This document shows, in pieces, positions 1 through 9,340 of a stretch of DNA of 64,000 nt. Every line of letters starts with the position of its first letter. The stretch's first letter is position 1. The translations under genes and the position numbers were made by a program. Location of the stretch: the NCBI RefSeq assembly GCF_900699765.1, contig NZ_CAADHO010000004.1:248001-312000 (forward strand), read 5' to 3'. This DNA comes from Desulfoluna butyratoxydans. Its GTDB lineage: Bacteria > Desulfobacterota > Desulfobacteria > Desulfobacterales > Desulfolunaceae. The notes below the pieces were generated by a model that saw only the letters and a program-made list of their open reading frames with translations, made no database searches and was not told the DNA's origin.

Positions 1-15
1 CTCAGAGGTGACGCT

Positions 16-1281
16 ATGAAAATTATGGGATGGCTTTGGGTGAGTATTGGGTTGTTGTTTCTTTCGGCACAGGCAGCCTTTGGCGGTGGAGTCTGGCTTT
101 ATGAGGCCGGGACACCGGATATGGGCACGGCCCAGGCAGGTCGCGCGGCCCTGGCAAATGATGCCTCCACGGCTAGTTTCAACCCGGCCGGTATGTCTCG
201 CCTCGATCGGTCCCAGCTCATGCTCGCCCTGGTGGGACTTGAGGTTAAAGCCAAGTTCTCCTCGTATGAGTCGAGCAAGGGCGGGGGGGACGGCGGCGAT
301 GCCGGGGGCTTTGTTCCGATTTTTGGTTTTCATTACGTTCACAAGCTCAACGACGATGTCAGCCTGGGCATTTCCACCGGGTCCTACTTCGGCCTGGGGC
401 TGGATTACGGTGCCAATTGGGCCGGGCGCTACTTTATCCAGGAAGCTGAGCTCATCACTTACTCGGTTAACCCGGGAATCTCCTACCGAATCAGTGATAT
501 GCTCTCCGTGGGGTTTGGCGTCAGTCTGGTCTACGGAGAACTGGACCAGAAGGTGGCCCTGGCCAATCTGGAGCCAGGAGCGGATGGCCAGCTCAGCATT
601 GAGGAGGACGATACCGAATTTGGCTTTAACCTGGGTGTTCTCGTGGAGCCCATGGAAAGGCTTCGCCTCGGCCTGACCTACCGTTCGGAGGTGGAGATGG
701 AGTTCAAGGACTCTGCGTCCTTGACCAATGTGGGACCGGGGTTGCAGGCGCTTCTGAACAGCCTGGGGCTCACCGGGAGCACCGTGGACCTGGGGTTGAA
801 TATTCCCCAGGCGATCATGGCCAGCGGTGTGTTTGAGCTTACGGACCAGTGGTCAATTCTGGCCAATGTCGGCTGGCAGGACTGGAGCGCCTTCGGACAG
901 CAGACCCTGACATTTCGTTCGAACACCGCCACAAGCCTGACCCAGGACCATGATTATGACGACACCTGGCACTTTGCCCTGGGCGCCCAGTATCGCTTCG
1001 ACGATCCCTGGCTCTGGTCCTTTGGCATGGCCTACGACACCTCACCCATGGACAGGAGCACACGAACACCGGATGCCCCGCTGGATCGCCAGGTACGGAT
1101 CGGTACCGGGATTCAGTATGATATCAACGCAGACATGACCGTGGGGGCGGCCTATGAGTTCATTGATGCGGGGGCGGCCAATATGGACCTTGAGAGCGAG
1201 CCCCTGCGCGGCACCCTTCGGGGTGATTATTCCACCAATGAGATCCATGCCTTTGCCGTGAATTTTAATTACAAGTTTTAA
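16..1281 (+). CDS. FadL/OmpP1-type outer membrane transporter
   Basis: Predicted outer-membrane beta-barrel for uptake of long-chain fatty acids or other hydrophobic compounds. The 421-aa product begins with a signal peptide (about residues 1-20) and continues with the family's N-terminal hatch pattern (VWLYEAG, then GTAQAGRAALANDAS and FNPAGM near residue 57). It ends in alternating strands finishing with aromatic F-NYKF, as barrel proteins do. Length fits the FadL/TodX family (about 400-450 aa). GAGGTG lies just upstream of the ATG. It is transcribed alone and is followed by a hairpin. Substrate cannot be read from sequence. Confidence 0.9.
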   Translation: MKIMGWLWVSIGLLFLSAQAAFGGGVWLYEAGTPDMGTAQAGRAALANDASTASFNPAGMSRLDRSQLMLALVGLEVKAKFSSYESSKGGGDGGDAGGFVPIFGFHYVHKLNDDVSLGISTGSYFGLGLDYGANWAGRYFIQEAELITYSVNPGISYRISDMLSVGFGVSLVYGELDQKVALANLEPGADGQLSIEEDDTEFGFNLGVLVEPMERLRLGLTYRSEVEMEFKDSASLTNVGPGLQALLNSLGLTGSTVDLGLNIPQAIMASGVFELTDQWSILANVGWQDWSAFGQQTLTFRSNTATSLTQDHDYDDTWHFALGAQYRFDDPWLWSFGMAYDTSPMDRSTRTPDAPLDRQVRIGTGIQYDINADMTVGAAYEFIDAGAANMDLESEPLRGTLRGDYSTNEIHAFAVNFNYKF

Positions 1282-1287
1282 AAAGAG

Positions 1288-1325
1288 ACCGGTCCTCGAC
1301 AGAGGCGTCGGGGACCGGTTGGTTT
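1288..1325 (+). terminator. Hairpin after fadL-like gene
   Basis: ACCGGTCC at 1288-1295 pairs with GGACCGGT at 1312-1319. The tail is only weakly T-rich, so it may serve both this gene and the converging minus-strand gene that ends at 1369. Confidence 0.5.
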
Positions 1326-1368
1326 GGGCAGCCCAGAGGCGGGAAGAGGGGCGGGAAAAGAGGCGGGA

Positions 1369-2358
1369 TCAGAGCCGCGCTTCGGATGGCATCTGGGGGG
1401 CGTTGCCATGGGCCGAAAAGGTGTCCATGGCAAACAGGGCCCTTTCCGATGGTGTTCGCTGGGTGTGGCGTTCGCCATCAATGCAGGTGATCCTGGGCTG
1501 GATGCCGGTGCCGTTGGCAATCTGAATGGCAAGGCCGGGTCTGGCGTTCAATTCCAGGATCATGGGGCCCTTGGTGCTGTCCAGGACGATGTCCACACCG
1601 AGGTACCCCAGGTCGGTGATGTCGTAACACCGCGCTGCCAGCTCTGCAAACTTGGGCCAGTCCGGCACGACAAAGGTGGCGAGGTTCTTGCCCGTGTCCG
1701 GGTGGTGGGTGAGGGGGCGGCCGAATTGAACCGCTTTCAGGGCCTTGCCTGTTCCGATATCAATGCCCACCCCCACGGCCCCTTGGTGGAGGTTGGCCTT
1801 GCCGTCCGAGGCTGTGGTGGAGAGGCGGGTCATGGCCATCACCGGGTATCCTTTGTACACAATGACACGAATGTCGGGGACCCCCTGGTAGGAGAACCCG
1901 TCAAAGGCCGTGGAGAACTCCACCATCTCTTCGATCATGGCCACATCATTGCTGCCGCCCAGGCTGAAAAGGCCGCTCAAGGTGTTGGATGCATGACGTT
2001 TGACCTCGCCAATGGAGACGAGACCGCCGCCGGGTTTGAGAAAATCCCGCCCCTGGCGTCCGCTGATGACGAGGATTCCTTTCCCGCCGCTTCCCCTGGC
2101 CGGTTTGATCACAAAGGCCGGGCATCCTTCCAGAAAATCTTCCAGTTCCCTCACATTACCCTGAGTTTTGATGACGCCAAGGAGCTTCGGGGCGGAAATA
2201 CCCGCCTTTTCCAGGATGATCTTGGTTCGGAGCTTGTCGTCCACAAGGGGGTAGAGCCGCCTGGGGTTGTTCCGGGCGATCATCACCACGTTGCGGCGAT
2301 TCATGCCCACGACGCCTGCCTTTTTCAGCTTTGAAGGAGAGGTGAAGAACATGGTCAT
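1369..2358 (-). CDS. RimK-related ATP-grasp ligase (alpha-L-glutamate ligase-like)
   Basis: 329-aa ATP-grasp enzyme of the group often annotated 'alpha-L-glutamate ligase-like protein'. Visible signs are the N-terminal NPRRLYPLVDDKL-K block, the nucleotide-binding strand FVIKPARGSGGKGI (about residues 80-95) and the metal-binding MILELNARPGLAIQ near residue 270. Its ATG overlaps the TGA of the upstream membrane gene (ATGA), so the two are translationally coupled. It is the last gene of a three-gene minus-strand operon with a retropepsin-like protein and an inactive-transglutaminase/7TM protein. RimK relatives add amino acids to a protein or small-molecule carboxylate; the acceptor here is unknown. 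Confidence 0.85.
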   Translation of the reverse strand: MTMFFTSPSKLKKAGVVGMNRRNVVMIARNNPRRLYPLVDDKLRTKIILEKAGISAPKLLGVIKTQGNVRELEDFLEGCPAFVIKPARGSGGKGILVISGRQGRDFLKPGGGLVSIGEVKRHASNTLSGLFSLGGSNDVAMIEEMVEFSTAFDGFSYQGVPDIRVIVYKGYPVMAMTRLSTTASDGKANLHQGAVGVGIDIGTGKALKAVQFGRPLTHHPDTGKNLATFVVPDWPKFAELAARCYDITDLGYLGVDIVLDSTKGPMILELNARPGLAIQIANGTGIQPRITCIDGERHTQRTPSERALFAMDTFSAHGNAPQMPSEARL

Positions 2359-3866
2359 TTCCCTCCGGCAAGGGGTTCAAACCGGCGCAGTTCGGTGAGC
2401 CGGTACCCTGAGTAGCTCCCGATCATGATGATCACGGCCAGAACCACCAGCAGCAGCTCCGGAAAGGAGTAGGCCAGGTGGCCGACGAATTTGCTCTGCA
2501 TGGCAAGGAAGATAAGGGAGGCGGAAAAGAGACTGCCCCCACCCTGGACCAGGACATCCCGCGGGCCTTCTTCCTCCCACAGCACCGACATGCGCTCGAT
2601 GGTCCATGAGATGATGATCATGGGGAAAAAGGTGACCCTGAGCCCCGCTTCGAATCCCATTTTGATACTGATGACGCTGATGGCCACATAGATGATGATG
2701 ACAAAGACCAGCACCGCTGAAATCCTGGGCACAAGCAGGAGGTTGAGGCTGCTGAGGTAGGAGCGGAGAAACAGGCCGACCCCGACGATGAGCAGAAACA
2801 GGGCCAGTCCTGCCAGGAGGTTGACTTCGAGAAAGACCATGGCAATGAGGATGGGCATGAAGGTGCCTGATGTCTGGATTCCCACGAGGTTGCGAAGGAT
2901 CACCACGATGAGCGCCCCGATGGGGATGAGCAGCAGGAGCTTGAAGGTGTTCTGTTGTGAGACGGGGAGGCTGTAGATGGAAAAATCGATGAGCATGTGC
3001 TTGTTGAATTTGCCGTGCGTGACCGCGGCTCTTTGTGCGGAGACGGTCCTTTCCAGGGTGGAAAAGGTGATCTTTCCGCCCGTGCCCCCGGTGATATCGA
3101 GGATGGCGTCGTTTCCGTACCGCCAGAGGAGAAATTCGTTGCGTTTTTCAACCTTGACGGTTCTCGGGTCGATGAGCTTCAACCTGTCACCGTCAAGAAA
3201 CTCGATGTAACTTTTGAGGGTCTGTTTTTTCCTGCTTTCCGAGAGCTTGAGCCCTTTGACTTTCCTTGCCTTGACGCCCGCCATGTTGATAAGGCCGCTG
3301 GCAAGGATGTATTTCCCGCCGTGCTCCTCCGCATGGGAGAGGAGCAATGCGGCGTCGTCGTTGAGGGGATCATTGAGGGCATTGAGGATGGTATCGGCGA
3401 GATCCACCGGCTGGTCCTCTGTTTTTTTTGCTTCCGAGACGATGTTGGTGGCAGCGGCCTGCTGCGGGCCGGTAAAGGAAAGGGGCGGTGTTGTCTCCAT
3501 GGCGGCGGGCTTCAGCCTGACGTCCTTTGCATGGCGGTATGCCGTGGTGCGGAAAAAGATCTTCTGCTCACCGTCTGCCCTGTCGGTGGTCCAGACGCCA
3601 TGGCCTTTCATCCGTTCGAATGTATAGCCCCTGGTCACGGATTGCCTGCCCGTGATGGAAAGCGAGTCCGTTTTGGGCATGTTCACCGAGACCTCTGCTG
3701 GGCCTCCGAGGGCCGTGAACGTGATGGTCGCCTCAATGGTCCAGACCGTTTCTTTCTGTTCCGGAAAAAAAGGAAAGCCGAGCTTGATGTGTTTGTATGC
3801 GGCAGCCCCTGCACCGAGGGCAATGAGTATGACGATGATGACGATGATCTGGATACGTTGTTTCAT
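2355..3866 (-). CDS. Inactive transglutaminase fused to 7TM domain (UUP1-type)
   Basis: 503-aa inner-membrane protein. One N-terminal membrane helix (about residues 7-25) is followed by a roughly 270-residue periplasmic region of the inactive-transglutaminase type. A C-terminal block of about seven hydrophobic helices (from about residue 310, starting LLLLIPIGALIVVILRNLVG) completes it. It sits between a secreted aspartic-protease-like protein (3 nt upstream) and an ATP-grasp ligase (overlapping). The gene trio is a conserved arrangement in proteobacteria; a link to envelope or osmotic stress has been suggested for related trios, which I cannot verify from sequence. Confidence 0.85.
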   Translation of the reverse strand: MKQRIQIIVIIVILIALGAGAAAYKHIKLGFPFFPEQKETVWTIEATITFTALGGPAEVSVNMPKTDSLSITGRQSVTRGYTFERMKGHGVWTTDRADGEQKIFFRTTAYRHAKDVRLKPAAMETTPPLSFTGPQQAAATNIVSEAKKTEDQPVDLADTILNALNDPLNDDAALLLSHAEEHGGKYILASGLINMAGVKARKVKGLKLSESRKKQTLKSYIEFLDGDRLKLIDPRTVKVEKRNEFLLWRYGNDAILDITGGTGGKITFSTLERTVSAQRAAVTHGKFNKHMLIDFSIYSLPVSQQNTFKLLLLIPIGALIVVILRNLVGIQTSGTFMPILIAMVFLEVNLLAGLALFLLIVGVGLFLRSYLSSLNLLLVPRISAVLVFVIIIYVAISVISIKMGFEAGLRVTFFPMIIISWTIERMSVLWEEEGPRDVLVQGGGSLFSASLIFLAMQSKFVGHLAYSFPELLLVVLAVIIMIGSYSGYRLTELRRFEPLAGGK

Positions 3867-3869
3867 GTG

Positions 3870-4400
3870 TTACTCCTCACCCATGGGGGTCGTGACGTTT
3901 TTGAGGGTCACATCGACAATGAATTCACCCTCCAGGAAATTGCGGCCGATGAGCACCTGGTAGGTAAATTCCGAACGATCCGTGAGGGTAAACTCCTTGT
4001 AGAGGGAAACGCCCCCGAGCATGGCCTTCATTTTGACCACAGGCCGCCTCTGGCTCTCCTCGCCGTGTCTGGTGATTTTTACGGTTCGGGACAGCTTTTT
4101 TTCAAGCTCATGCGTGTCGCCGGTTTTTTTGTCGGTGAGGGTAAAACGGACCCATTTTTTGCCGTCGCGCTCGAAGCGCTCGATGTTCGTGGCGTCCAGG
4201 GAGCAGCTGGTGGCACCCGTGTCGATACGGGCTGGCAGGGTGATACCCGCATCGACAAGGGTCACGGGCTCCACCTCACCGATGACCCGTCTGTCTGCCG
4301 GGATGTCCGGGTGCGAACGTGACCCTGCGCAGGAGACGCACATAATGGCAACGGATGAGGCGACGAAGAGACGGGTGAACACAAGGGCTGTCTTTTTCAT
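3870..4400 (-). CDS. Retropepsin-like aspartic protease (RimK/LysX-associated, 'ATP-dependent zinc protease')
   Basis: 176-aa lipoprotein: the signal peptide ends in VSCAG, a lipobox with Cys at about residue 24. The fold-defining motif is LPARIDTGATSCSLDA (DTGA, about residues 55-70), followed by a long antiparallel sheet and LIGRNFLEGEFIVDV near the end, as in PF05618 proteins. The family name implies zinc and ATP, but the DTGA motif is that of a retropepsin. It heads the three-gene operon that runs to 1369. Function in this operon is inferred to be envelope processing. Confidence 0.85.
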   Translation of the reverse strand: MKKTALVFTRLFVASSVAIMCVSCAGSRSHPDIPADRRVIGEVEPVTLVDAGITLPARIDTGATSCSLDATNIERFERDGKKWVRFTLTDKKTGDTHELEKKLSRTVKITRHGEESQRRPVVKMKAMLGGVSLYKEFTLTDRSEFTYQVLIGRNFLEGEFIVDVTLKNVTTPMGEE

Positions 4401-4773
4401 GGGGGCACGCTGTCCTTTTTTTGGGTGAAGAGACTTCTCTCATGGACAAATGGGCCAAACATGCTGGGTGGTGCGTTGTGGCGTCAGGCCCGGAAGGCGC
4501 AGAAAAAGGGGGGATGCCTGGAGGCAGGGGCAGCGGCCGGGCCGAGCGGTGGGCTTGGATGTTTTTTATTCGTCGGAGTCACACCGTGAGGCGATTCTGT
4601 TGACACGGCGCGGAATGGCTGGCTTGTTTCAACTGCTCTGTTTGATTAAGAAAAAGATACGCGATATGGCCCGCCTGTTCAATGAAAAAACGATGGACCC
4701 ATCGCACTGAAAGCGGGTGGGGGAACAGGAACCGGGCGGCATCGGAGCAACGGTTGATATGGGTATCGCCACG
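4401..4773. other. Gap without a convincing gene
   Basis: 373 bases between two minus-strand genes. Short plus-strand frames here are low-complexity and have no recognisable product; no strong hairpin is seen. It presumably carries the promoter of the protease/7TM/ligase operon, reading left. Confidence 0.5.
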
Positions 4774-5493
4774 CTACGGAGCGGGTGGGGCCTCTTCTAT
4801 CGGGGCCTGGTCAGGGGGCTGGAGGGCCGGCGCCTCAGGCTGATCGTCGGTGATCAATTCGTCATCATCTTTCATGGCCATCTCGGCGATGGTGTCCAGA
4901 ACAGCTTCCCAGGACCTGCCGCTTCCGGTGGACAGGAGAAAGGAACGCACTTTTTTTACCCCCGGGGTGTGGCGGGCGTGATACTCGGCGGCCTGCACGG
5001 CCTTGTCCGAGCCGACCACCCCCAGGAGCACGGCATGACACTGCACGGATTTGACGTACACGTTGGTGGAGAAGACCGCGCTGTCAGAAACCAGCCTGGC
5101 GTTGAGCTCCGTGGTGATGCGCAGGTCGTCGGTGATGGTGCAGAACCGCTCGTCTCCTTTTTTCAGGATGTAGGGCACCGGGGGCTTGCCCGTGACCTGT
5201 CGGGCGATGGTCACAAGGCGCTCAGCCTCTTCCAGGGTGTCGCACTGTCCCACGATAAAGGGGTAGCCGTAGTAGCACTTGGCCGAGGCATCCAGGACCA
5301 TGGTGATATCATCGGCCAGGATTTTTTCCATGAGCAGGGCGGTGAGTTTTTTGTCGTTTAAGATGTGCTTGAGGCTTCGCTCGTCCACGGCGGTTTTGTA
5401 GACGGTCCGGGCCCCGCTCCGTATGGCCGACCCCACGCTGCAGGAGGTCATCAGCAAAAGAATCAGGACCGTGGCTGTTATATATTGTTTCAT
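4774..5493 (-). CDS. BON-domain lipoprotein
   Basis: 239-aa protein starting at 5493 (MKQYIT...), preceded by GGTGG on its strand. The longer frame adds 13 residues with no signal-peptide character. The signal peptide ends in LLMTSCS, a lipobox. The middle contains two regions typical of BON domains (a first copy around AKCYYGYPFIVGQC, a second around AVFSTNVYVKSVQCHAVLLGVVGSDKAVQAAEYHARHTPGVKKV). A proline- and acid-rich tail follows. BON lipoproteins are periplasmic, outer-membrane-attached and often protect against envelope stress. It is monocistronic as far as visible. Confidence 0.75.
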   Translation of the reverse strand: MKQYITATVLILLLMTSCSVGSAIRSGARTVYKTAVDERSLKHILNDKKLTALLMEKILADDITMVLDASAKCYYGYPFIVGQCDTLEEAERLVTIARQVTGKPPVPYILKKGDERFCTITDDLRITTELNARLVSDSAVFSTNVYVKSVQCHAVLLGVVGSDKAVQAAEYHARHTPGVKKVRSFLLSTGSGRSWEAVLDTIAEMAMKDDDELITDDQPEAPALQPPDQAPIEEAPPAP

Positions 5494-5529
5494 GCATCCA
5501 CCGCAAAAATGGGGTCGCTGTCGGGTCAT

Positions 5530-5688
5530 CATTCAGCTTGTCTCCGGCGGGGGGCTTTTTTTAAGAAACCCCGTAAAAAAATGTAGCGCAGGTGCAAACA
5601 TGTCGACACTGCGTCAAAGGCGTATGAAACGGCTTGCTCAGCTTTGTAAATGGTTGTCCGCCGGAGGCAACCCTGGGTTGAACAGCTA
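5530..5688. repeat. Degenerate copy of the TIR repeat family
   Basis: Starts ATTCAGCTTGTCTCCGGCGG and ends with CCGCCGGAGGC then GTTGAACAGCTA, the same outer and inner inverted blocks as the intact copy at 23377-23582. The interior is diverged (about 160 bp in all). It lies between two minus-strand genes. Confidence 0.65.
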
Positions 5689-5711
5689 AGGTAAGGACCT
5701 GCTCAAAACCC

Positions 5712-6746
5712 TCAAGCCGAGTTTTTCCGTGGCAACGCCCCTTCGTCATCAGACAAGAGACCCACGGCCTCATCAAGGGCCTGGCGGGCTTCTTCGATCA
5801 TTCGCCGGATGAGTTCATCAACGCCGGGAATGTCCTCAATGAGTCCTACGGACTGACCGATGGTGAGCATGGCCTCTTCTGCGTTGCCCTCTTTCCAGAC
5901 AGCCTTGGCGCGTTCGCCGGAGATGAGGGGGAGAAGGTCGGTGAGGTCCCCGCCTTTCTGTTCCACCTCCGCCACCTGGCGCATGACGGTGTTGGACAGG
6001 GCCCGAACCTGTAGGCCGAAGGCGCTCAGAAGGGACTGGAGGTTCAGGGAGGTGTCGTTCTCTTTTTTTTCCATGAGCACCTTGTGGATGTTGGCGTGTA
6101 CACCGCTCTCCCGGGTGGCAAGGAAGCGGGTGGCCATCATGATGCCGTCGGCACCTAACGACAGGGCCGCGGCCAGGCTGCGGCCATTGGCCATGCCCCC
6201 TGCGGCCAGGACGGGGATGTCCACCTCGGAGACCACCCGGGGGACCAGCACCAGAGTGGAGACATTGTCCATATGGGGGAAGCCCCCCTCCTCGAACCCA
6301 GCGATGGTGACGGCGTCGTAGCCCACCTTCTGGGCATGCACCGCGTGTTTGACCGTGCCCACCTTGTGCAGCACCTTGACCCCTGCCTCTTTGGCCATGG
6401 GGATGAACTCGGGCCCCAGGAACCGGTCCACGGGGGCCCCGGCAATTTCCAGGGCGGTGACCTTTTTTTCACAGCAGACCCGGAAAAAGTCCTGGAGCAG
6501 CTCCACGGGAAGGCGGATGGAGGGCATGGTGGTGATGTTCACGATAAAGGGCTTGTCCGTGAGGCGCCTGGTGTCATCGATGGCGGCCCGCAGGTCGTCT
6601 GCGCTGTTGTAGTTTCCCGAAGTGAGGTTCCCCAGGGCGCCTGCGTTGCTGATGGCCGCAGCCAGGGAAGGTTCGGCGATCCAGAGCATACCGCCGCATT
6701 GAATGGGGTACCTGCATCCGAAGAGATCCGTCATGCGTGTCTTCAT
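5712..6746 (-). CDS. Nitronate monooxygenase family flavoprotein
   Basis: 344-aa TIM-barrel FMN protein of the 2-nitropropane dioxygenase/FabK-like family. Visible features are the N-terminal CRYPIQCGGMLWIAEPSLAAAISNAG (substrate and FMN entry), GYDAVTIAGFEEGGFPHMDNVSTL, VLAAGGMANGRSLAAALSLGADGIMMATRF (phosphate-binding glycines) near residues 175-205. Enzymes of this family oxidise alkyl nitronates or reduce enoyl-ACP; the HGG-type block reads FEEGGFPHMDN, so the exact reaction is open. It stands alone on the minus strand. Confidence 0.85.
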   Translation of the reverse strand: MKTRMTDLFGCRYPIQCGGMLWIAEPSLAAAISNAGALGNLTSGNYNSADDLRAAIDDTRRLTDKPFIVNITTMPSIRLPVELLQDFFRVCCEKKVTALEIAGAPVDRFLGPEFIPMAKEAGVKVLHKVGTVKHAVHAQKVGYDAVTIAGFEEGGFPHMDNVSTLVLVPRVVSEVDIPVLAAGGMANGRSLAAALSLGADGIMMATRFLATRESGVHANIHKVLMEKKENDTSLNLQSLLSAFGLQVRALSNTVMRQVAEVEQKGGDLTDLLPLISGERAKAVWKEGNAEEAMLTIGQSVGLIEDIPGVDELIRRMIEEARQALDEAVGLLSDDEGALPRKNSA

Positions 6747-7445
6747 GGGGTGTCCTTTGCGGGTTGAGCGGGTTTGGGATGTGGGGACGTGCTGCGTAAG
6801 ATCTGTTGAGATGACTATACGTTAGCACAGGCTTGGAAATGGGGTCAACGGCAGGTCATATCCCGTGGACCACGGCGTGGTGCCGGGGCCGCATGGCCTG
6901 GAAATATTCATTTTTCCGGTGGGGAAGGCCTGTGGCTCCCTTCATTCAGGGGGCGTCATCGGCCCTTTACAGAGCCGGTGTTTCCTTGCTTCGGGGGCCC
7001 GGGTGTCCCTTGCATTTTTTCCCCGTTGCAGGCTCAAACCCCGGACACCCCGTCATTGGGCTTTCTACAGGATTTTGACAGCAACGCACCTCGGACGGGG
7101 GCAAAGAATCTTCTTTGCAGTTGCCTCCCACCTATGGTAATCCCGAAACGTTGTGGCAATAGATAACCCGTTCACCACCCCTTAACCCGGTTCCGGGCTG
7201 AGTTTAGATGTCGTCTTGTAAAGTCGATGAGACGACCGCACCGTCCAGGCAGTGCCTTGTGGCGGGGCGGCCATCATGCAGTGTTCCGTTGCGGCGGGGT
7301 CCTGCGTTTTTTGGGACCATCGTGCCAACCCCCTGAAAGAGTCGTTTGAATGATACATGCCGGTATTGCGGCACGGCTTTGCTGTGTCTAAAGAATTCCT
7401 GCGTGCTCGTCACGGCTTGTGAACCGATCCCTTGAGGTTTTGATT
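6747..7445. other. Intergenic region, no gene recognised
   Basis: About 700 bases between divergent genes. Several short frames exist but none shows a family motif or a good ribosome site. It should hold the promoters of the flavoprotein (leftward) and of the DUF1846 gene (rightward). Confidence 0.5.
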
Positions 7446-8966
7446 ATGAGTGCAAATCAGATTTTTGATAATGAGAAGTACCTGCGGGAGCAGGCCGGTG
7501 AGATCCGGAAGCGTATTGAACGATTCGACAACAAGCTCTACCTGGAGTTCGGCGGCAAGCTGATGTTCGACTACCATGCCGCCCGCGTGCTTCCGGGCTA
7601 TGATCCAAACATTAAAATACGCCTCCTGCAGAAGCTCAAAGACCAGGCCGAGGTACTGATCTGCATTTACGCCGGGGACATCGAACGTAAGAAGGTCCGC
7701 GCCGACTTCGGGATCACCTACGAGACCGACATCCTCAAGATCATCGACGACCTTTCCGAGTGGGGCATCGAGGTGAGGGGCGTCATCATCACCCGTTTTG
7801 AAAACCAGCCTGCGGCGGTCCTCTTTAAAACCAAGCTGGAGAGGCGCGGGATCAACGTCTACACCCACTACTTCACCAAGGGCTACCCCACGGACGTGGA
7901 TACCATCGTCAGCGACGAGGGCTACGGGGTCAACGACTACGTAAAGACCGAAAAACCCCTGGTTATCGTCACCGGCCCGGGTCCCGGCAGCGGCAAGATG
8001 GCCACCTGTCTCTCCCAGCTCTACCACGATCACCAGCACGGCATCCAGGCAGGCTACGCCAAGTTCGAGACCTTTCCCGTCTGGAACCTGCCCCTGAAAC
8101 ACCCGGTGAACATCGCCTATGAAGCGGCCACGGCTGATCTGGCCGACGTTAACATGATCGACCCCTTTCACCTGGAAGCCTACGACACCAAGTCCGTGAA
8201 CTACAACCGCGACGTCGATGTCTTCCCCGTGCTCAAGAGGATCCTCCAGAAGATCACCGGGGATGAGTCCTTCTACCTCTCTCCCACGGACATGGGCGTA
8301 AACCGCGTGGGCTTTGCCATCGCCGACGACGAAGGGGCCCAGGAGGCCTCCAGGCAGGAGCTGATCCGTCGCTACCTGCGCTATCGCTGCGAGTATGTTC
8401 TGGGCATGGTGGACAAAGACACGGTCCAGCGCGCAGAGCTCCTGATGAAGGAGTTCGACCTCACTGAAGAGGATCGCTCCGTGGTGGGTCCTGCACGCAG
8501 GGCCGCGGAAGAGGCCAAGGCCGACCCCCGTCTGGGCAACGAAGGGCTCCATTGCGGGGCCGCCATCAAGCTGAAAGACGGCACCATCATCACCGGCTCC
8601 AACTCTCCCCGCATGCACGCCGCAGCCAGCGCCATTGTCCGCGCCCTGAAATACCTGGCGGAGATTCCCGGCAAGATCCAGCTTCTCCCCCAGGCCACCG
8701 TGGACTCGGTGAACAACCTCAAGACCGATGTGCTGGGAGAAAAGAACCTCTCACTGGACCTTCAGGAGACCCTCATCACCCTGGCCATCAGCGCCACCAG
8801 CAACCATGCGGTTCAGCTGGCCATGGAAGGGCTCAAGGAGTTCAAAGGCTGTGAGATGCACATGACCCACATGCCCACCCCCGGCGACGAGGCGGGCCTG
8901 AGGCGGCTGGGAGTTTACCTCACCACCGATCCCCTCTTTTCCTCCAACAACCTGTATACGGCATAA
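7446..8966 (+). CDS. DUF1846 family protein
   Basis: 506-aa cytoplasmic protein that I recognise as the DUF1846 family (usual length about 500). Typical blocks are the N-terminal [21 protein letters not shown], a nucleotide-binding-looking [24 protein letters not shown] near residue 185 and [33 protein letters not shown]-like text. The start at 7446 (MSANQIF) fits the family; a frame beginning nine codons earlier adds MNRSLEVLI with a weaker site. Biochemical role is not established to my knowledge. It is monocistronic and is followed by a terminator. Confidence 0.85.
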   Translation: [506 protein letters not shown]

Positions 8967-9069
8967 GACACAGATTTACAGGGAACAGGGCAGGGGAGAA
9001 ACAGGATTTCCCGGGCGGCAGGCTCGGGTGATGCGCTGCCTTGAACCTTCGAAAAGAATACCACAAAGA

Positions 9070-9107
9070 AACGCACCGGAGCACCTTATGTTCCTGTGCG
9101 TTTTTTT
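9070..9107 (+). terminator. Rho-independent terminator after DUF1846 gene
   Basis: AACGCAC at 9070-9076 pairs with GTGCGTT at 9096-9102, with GGA/TCC inside, and seven T follow. Lies 100 bp after the stop codon. Confidence 0.85.
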
Positions 9108-9340
9108 GTGGCCGCGAGACGGGCTCCATGGCCAGTGCAGCCACCCTTTTCATAACGACTGGAACAAAGAACACCTTTTGTCTTTTTTGTTAGCTGTGAT
9201 ACGAGTGTGTTCTGGCATGCCGTGTTATCTGGACGGATTGCCAAAGGGCCAGGATGGTTCAGGAAGGCACAACCCTTCAGCGTTCGTAACCCACGTCGGC
9301 CGAGGCATTGCTTTTATTCTTATATTAAGGAGACCCTGTA

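Noticed and set aside
1324..2334. Long plus-strand open frames opposite the ATP-grasp ligase and similar frames opposite eutA, eutE and pduS
   Set aside because: They mirror high-GC coding sequence on the other strand and contain no family motifs.
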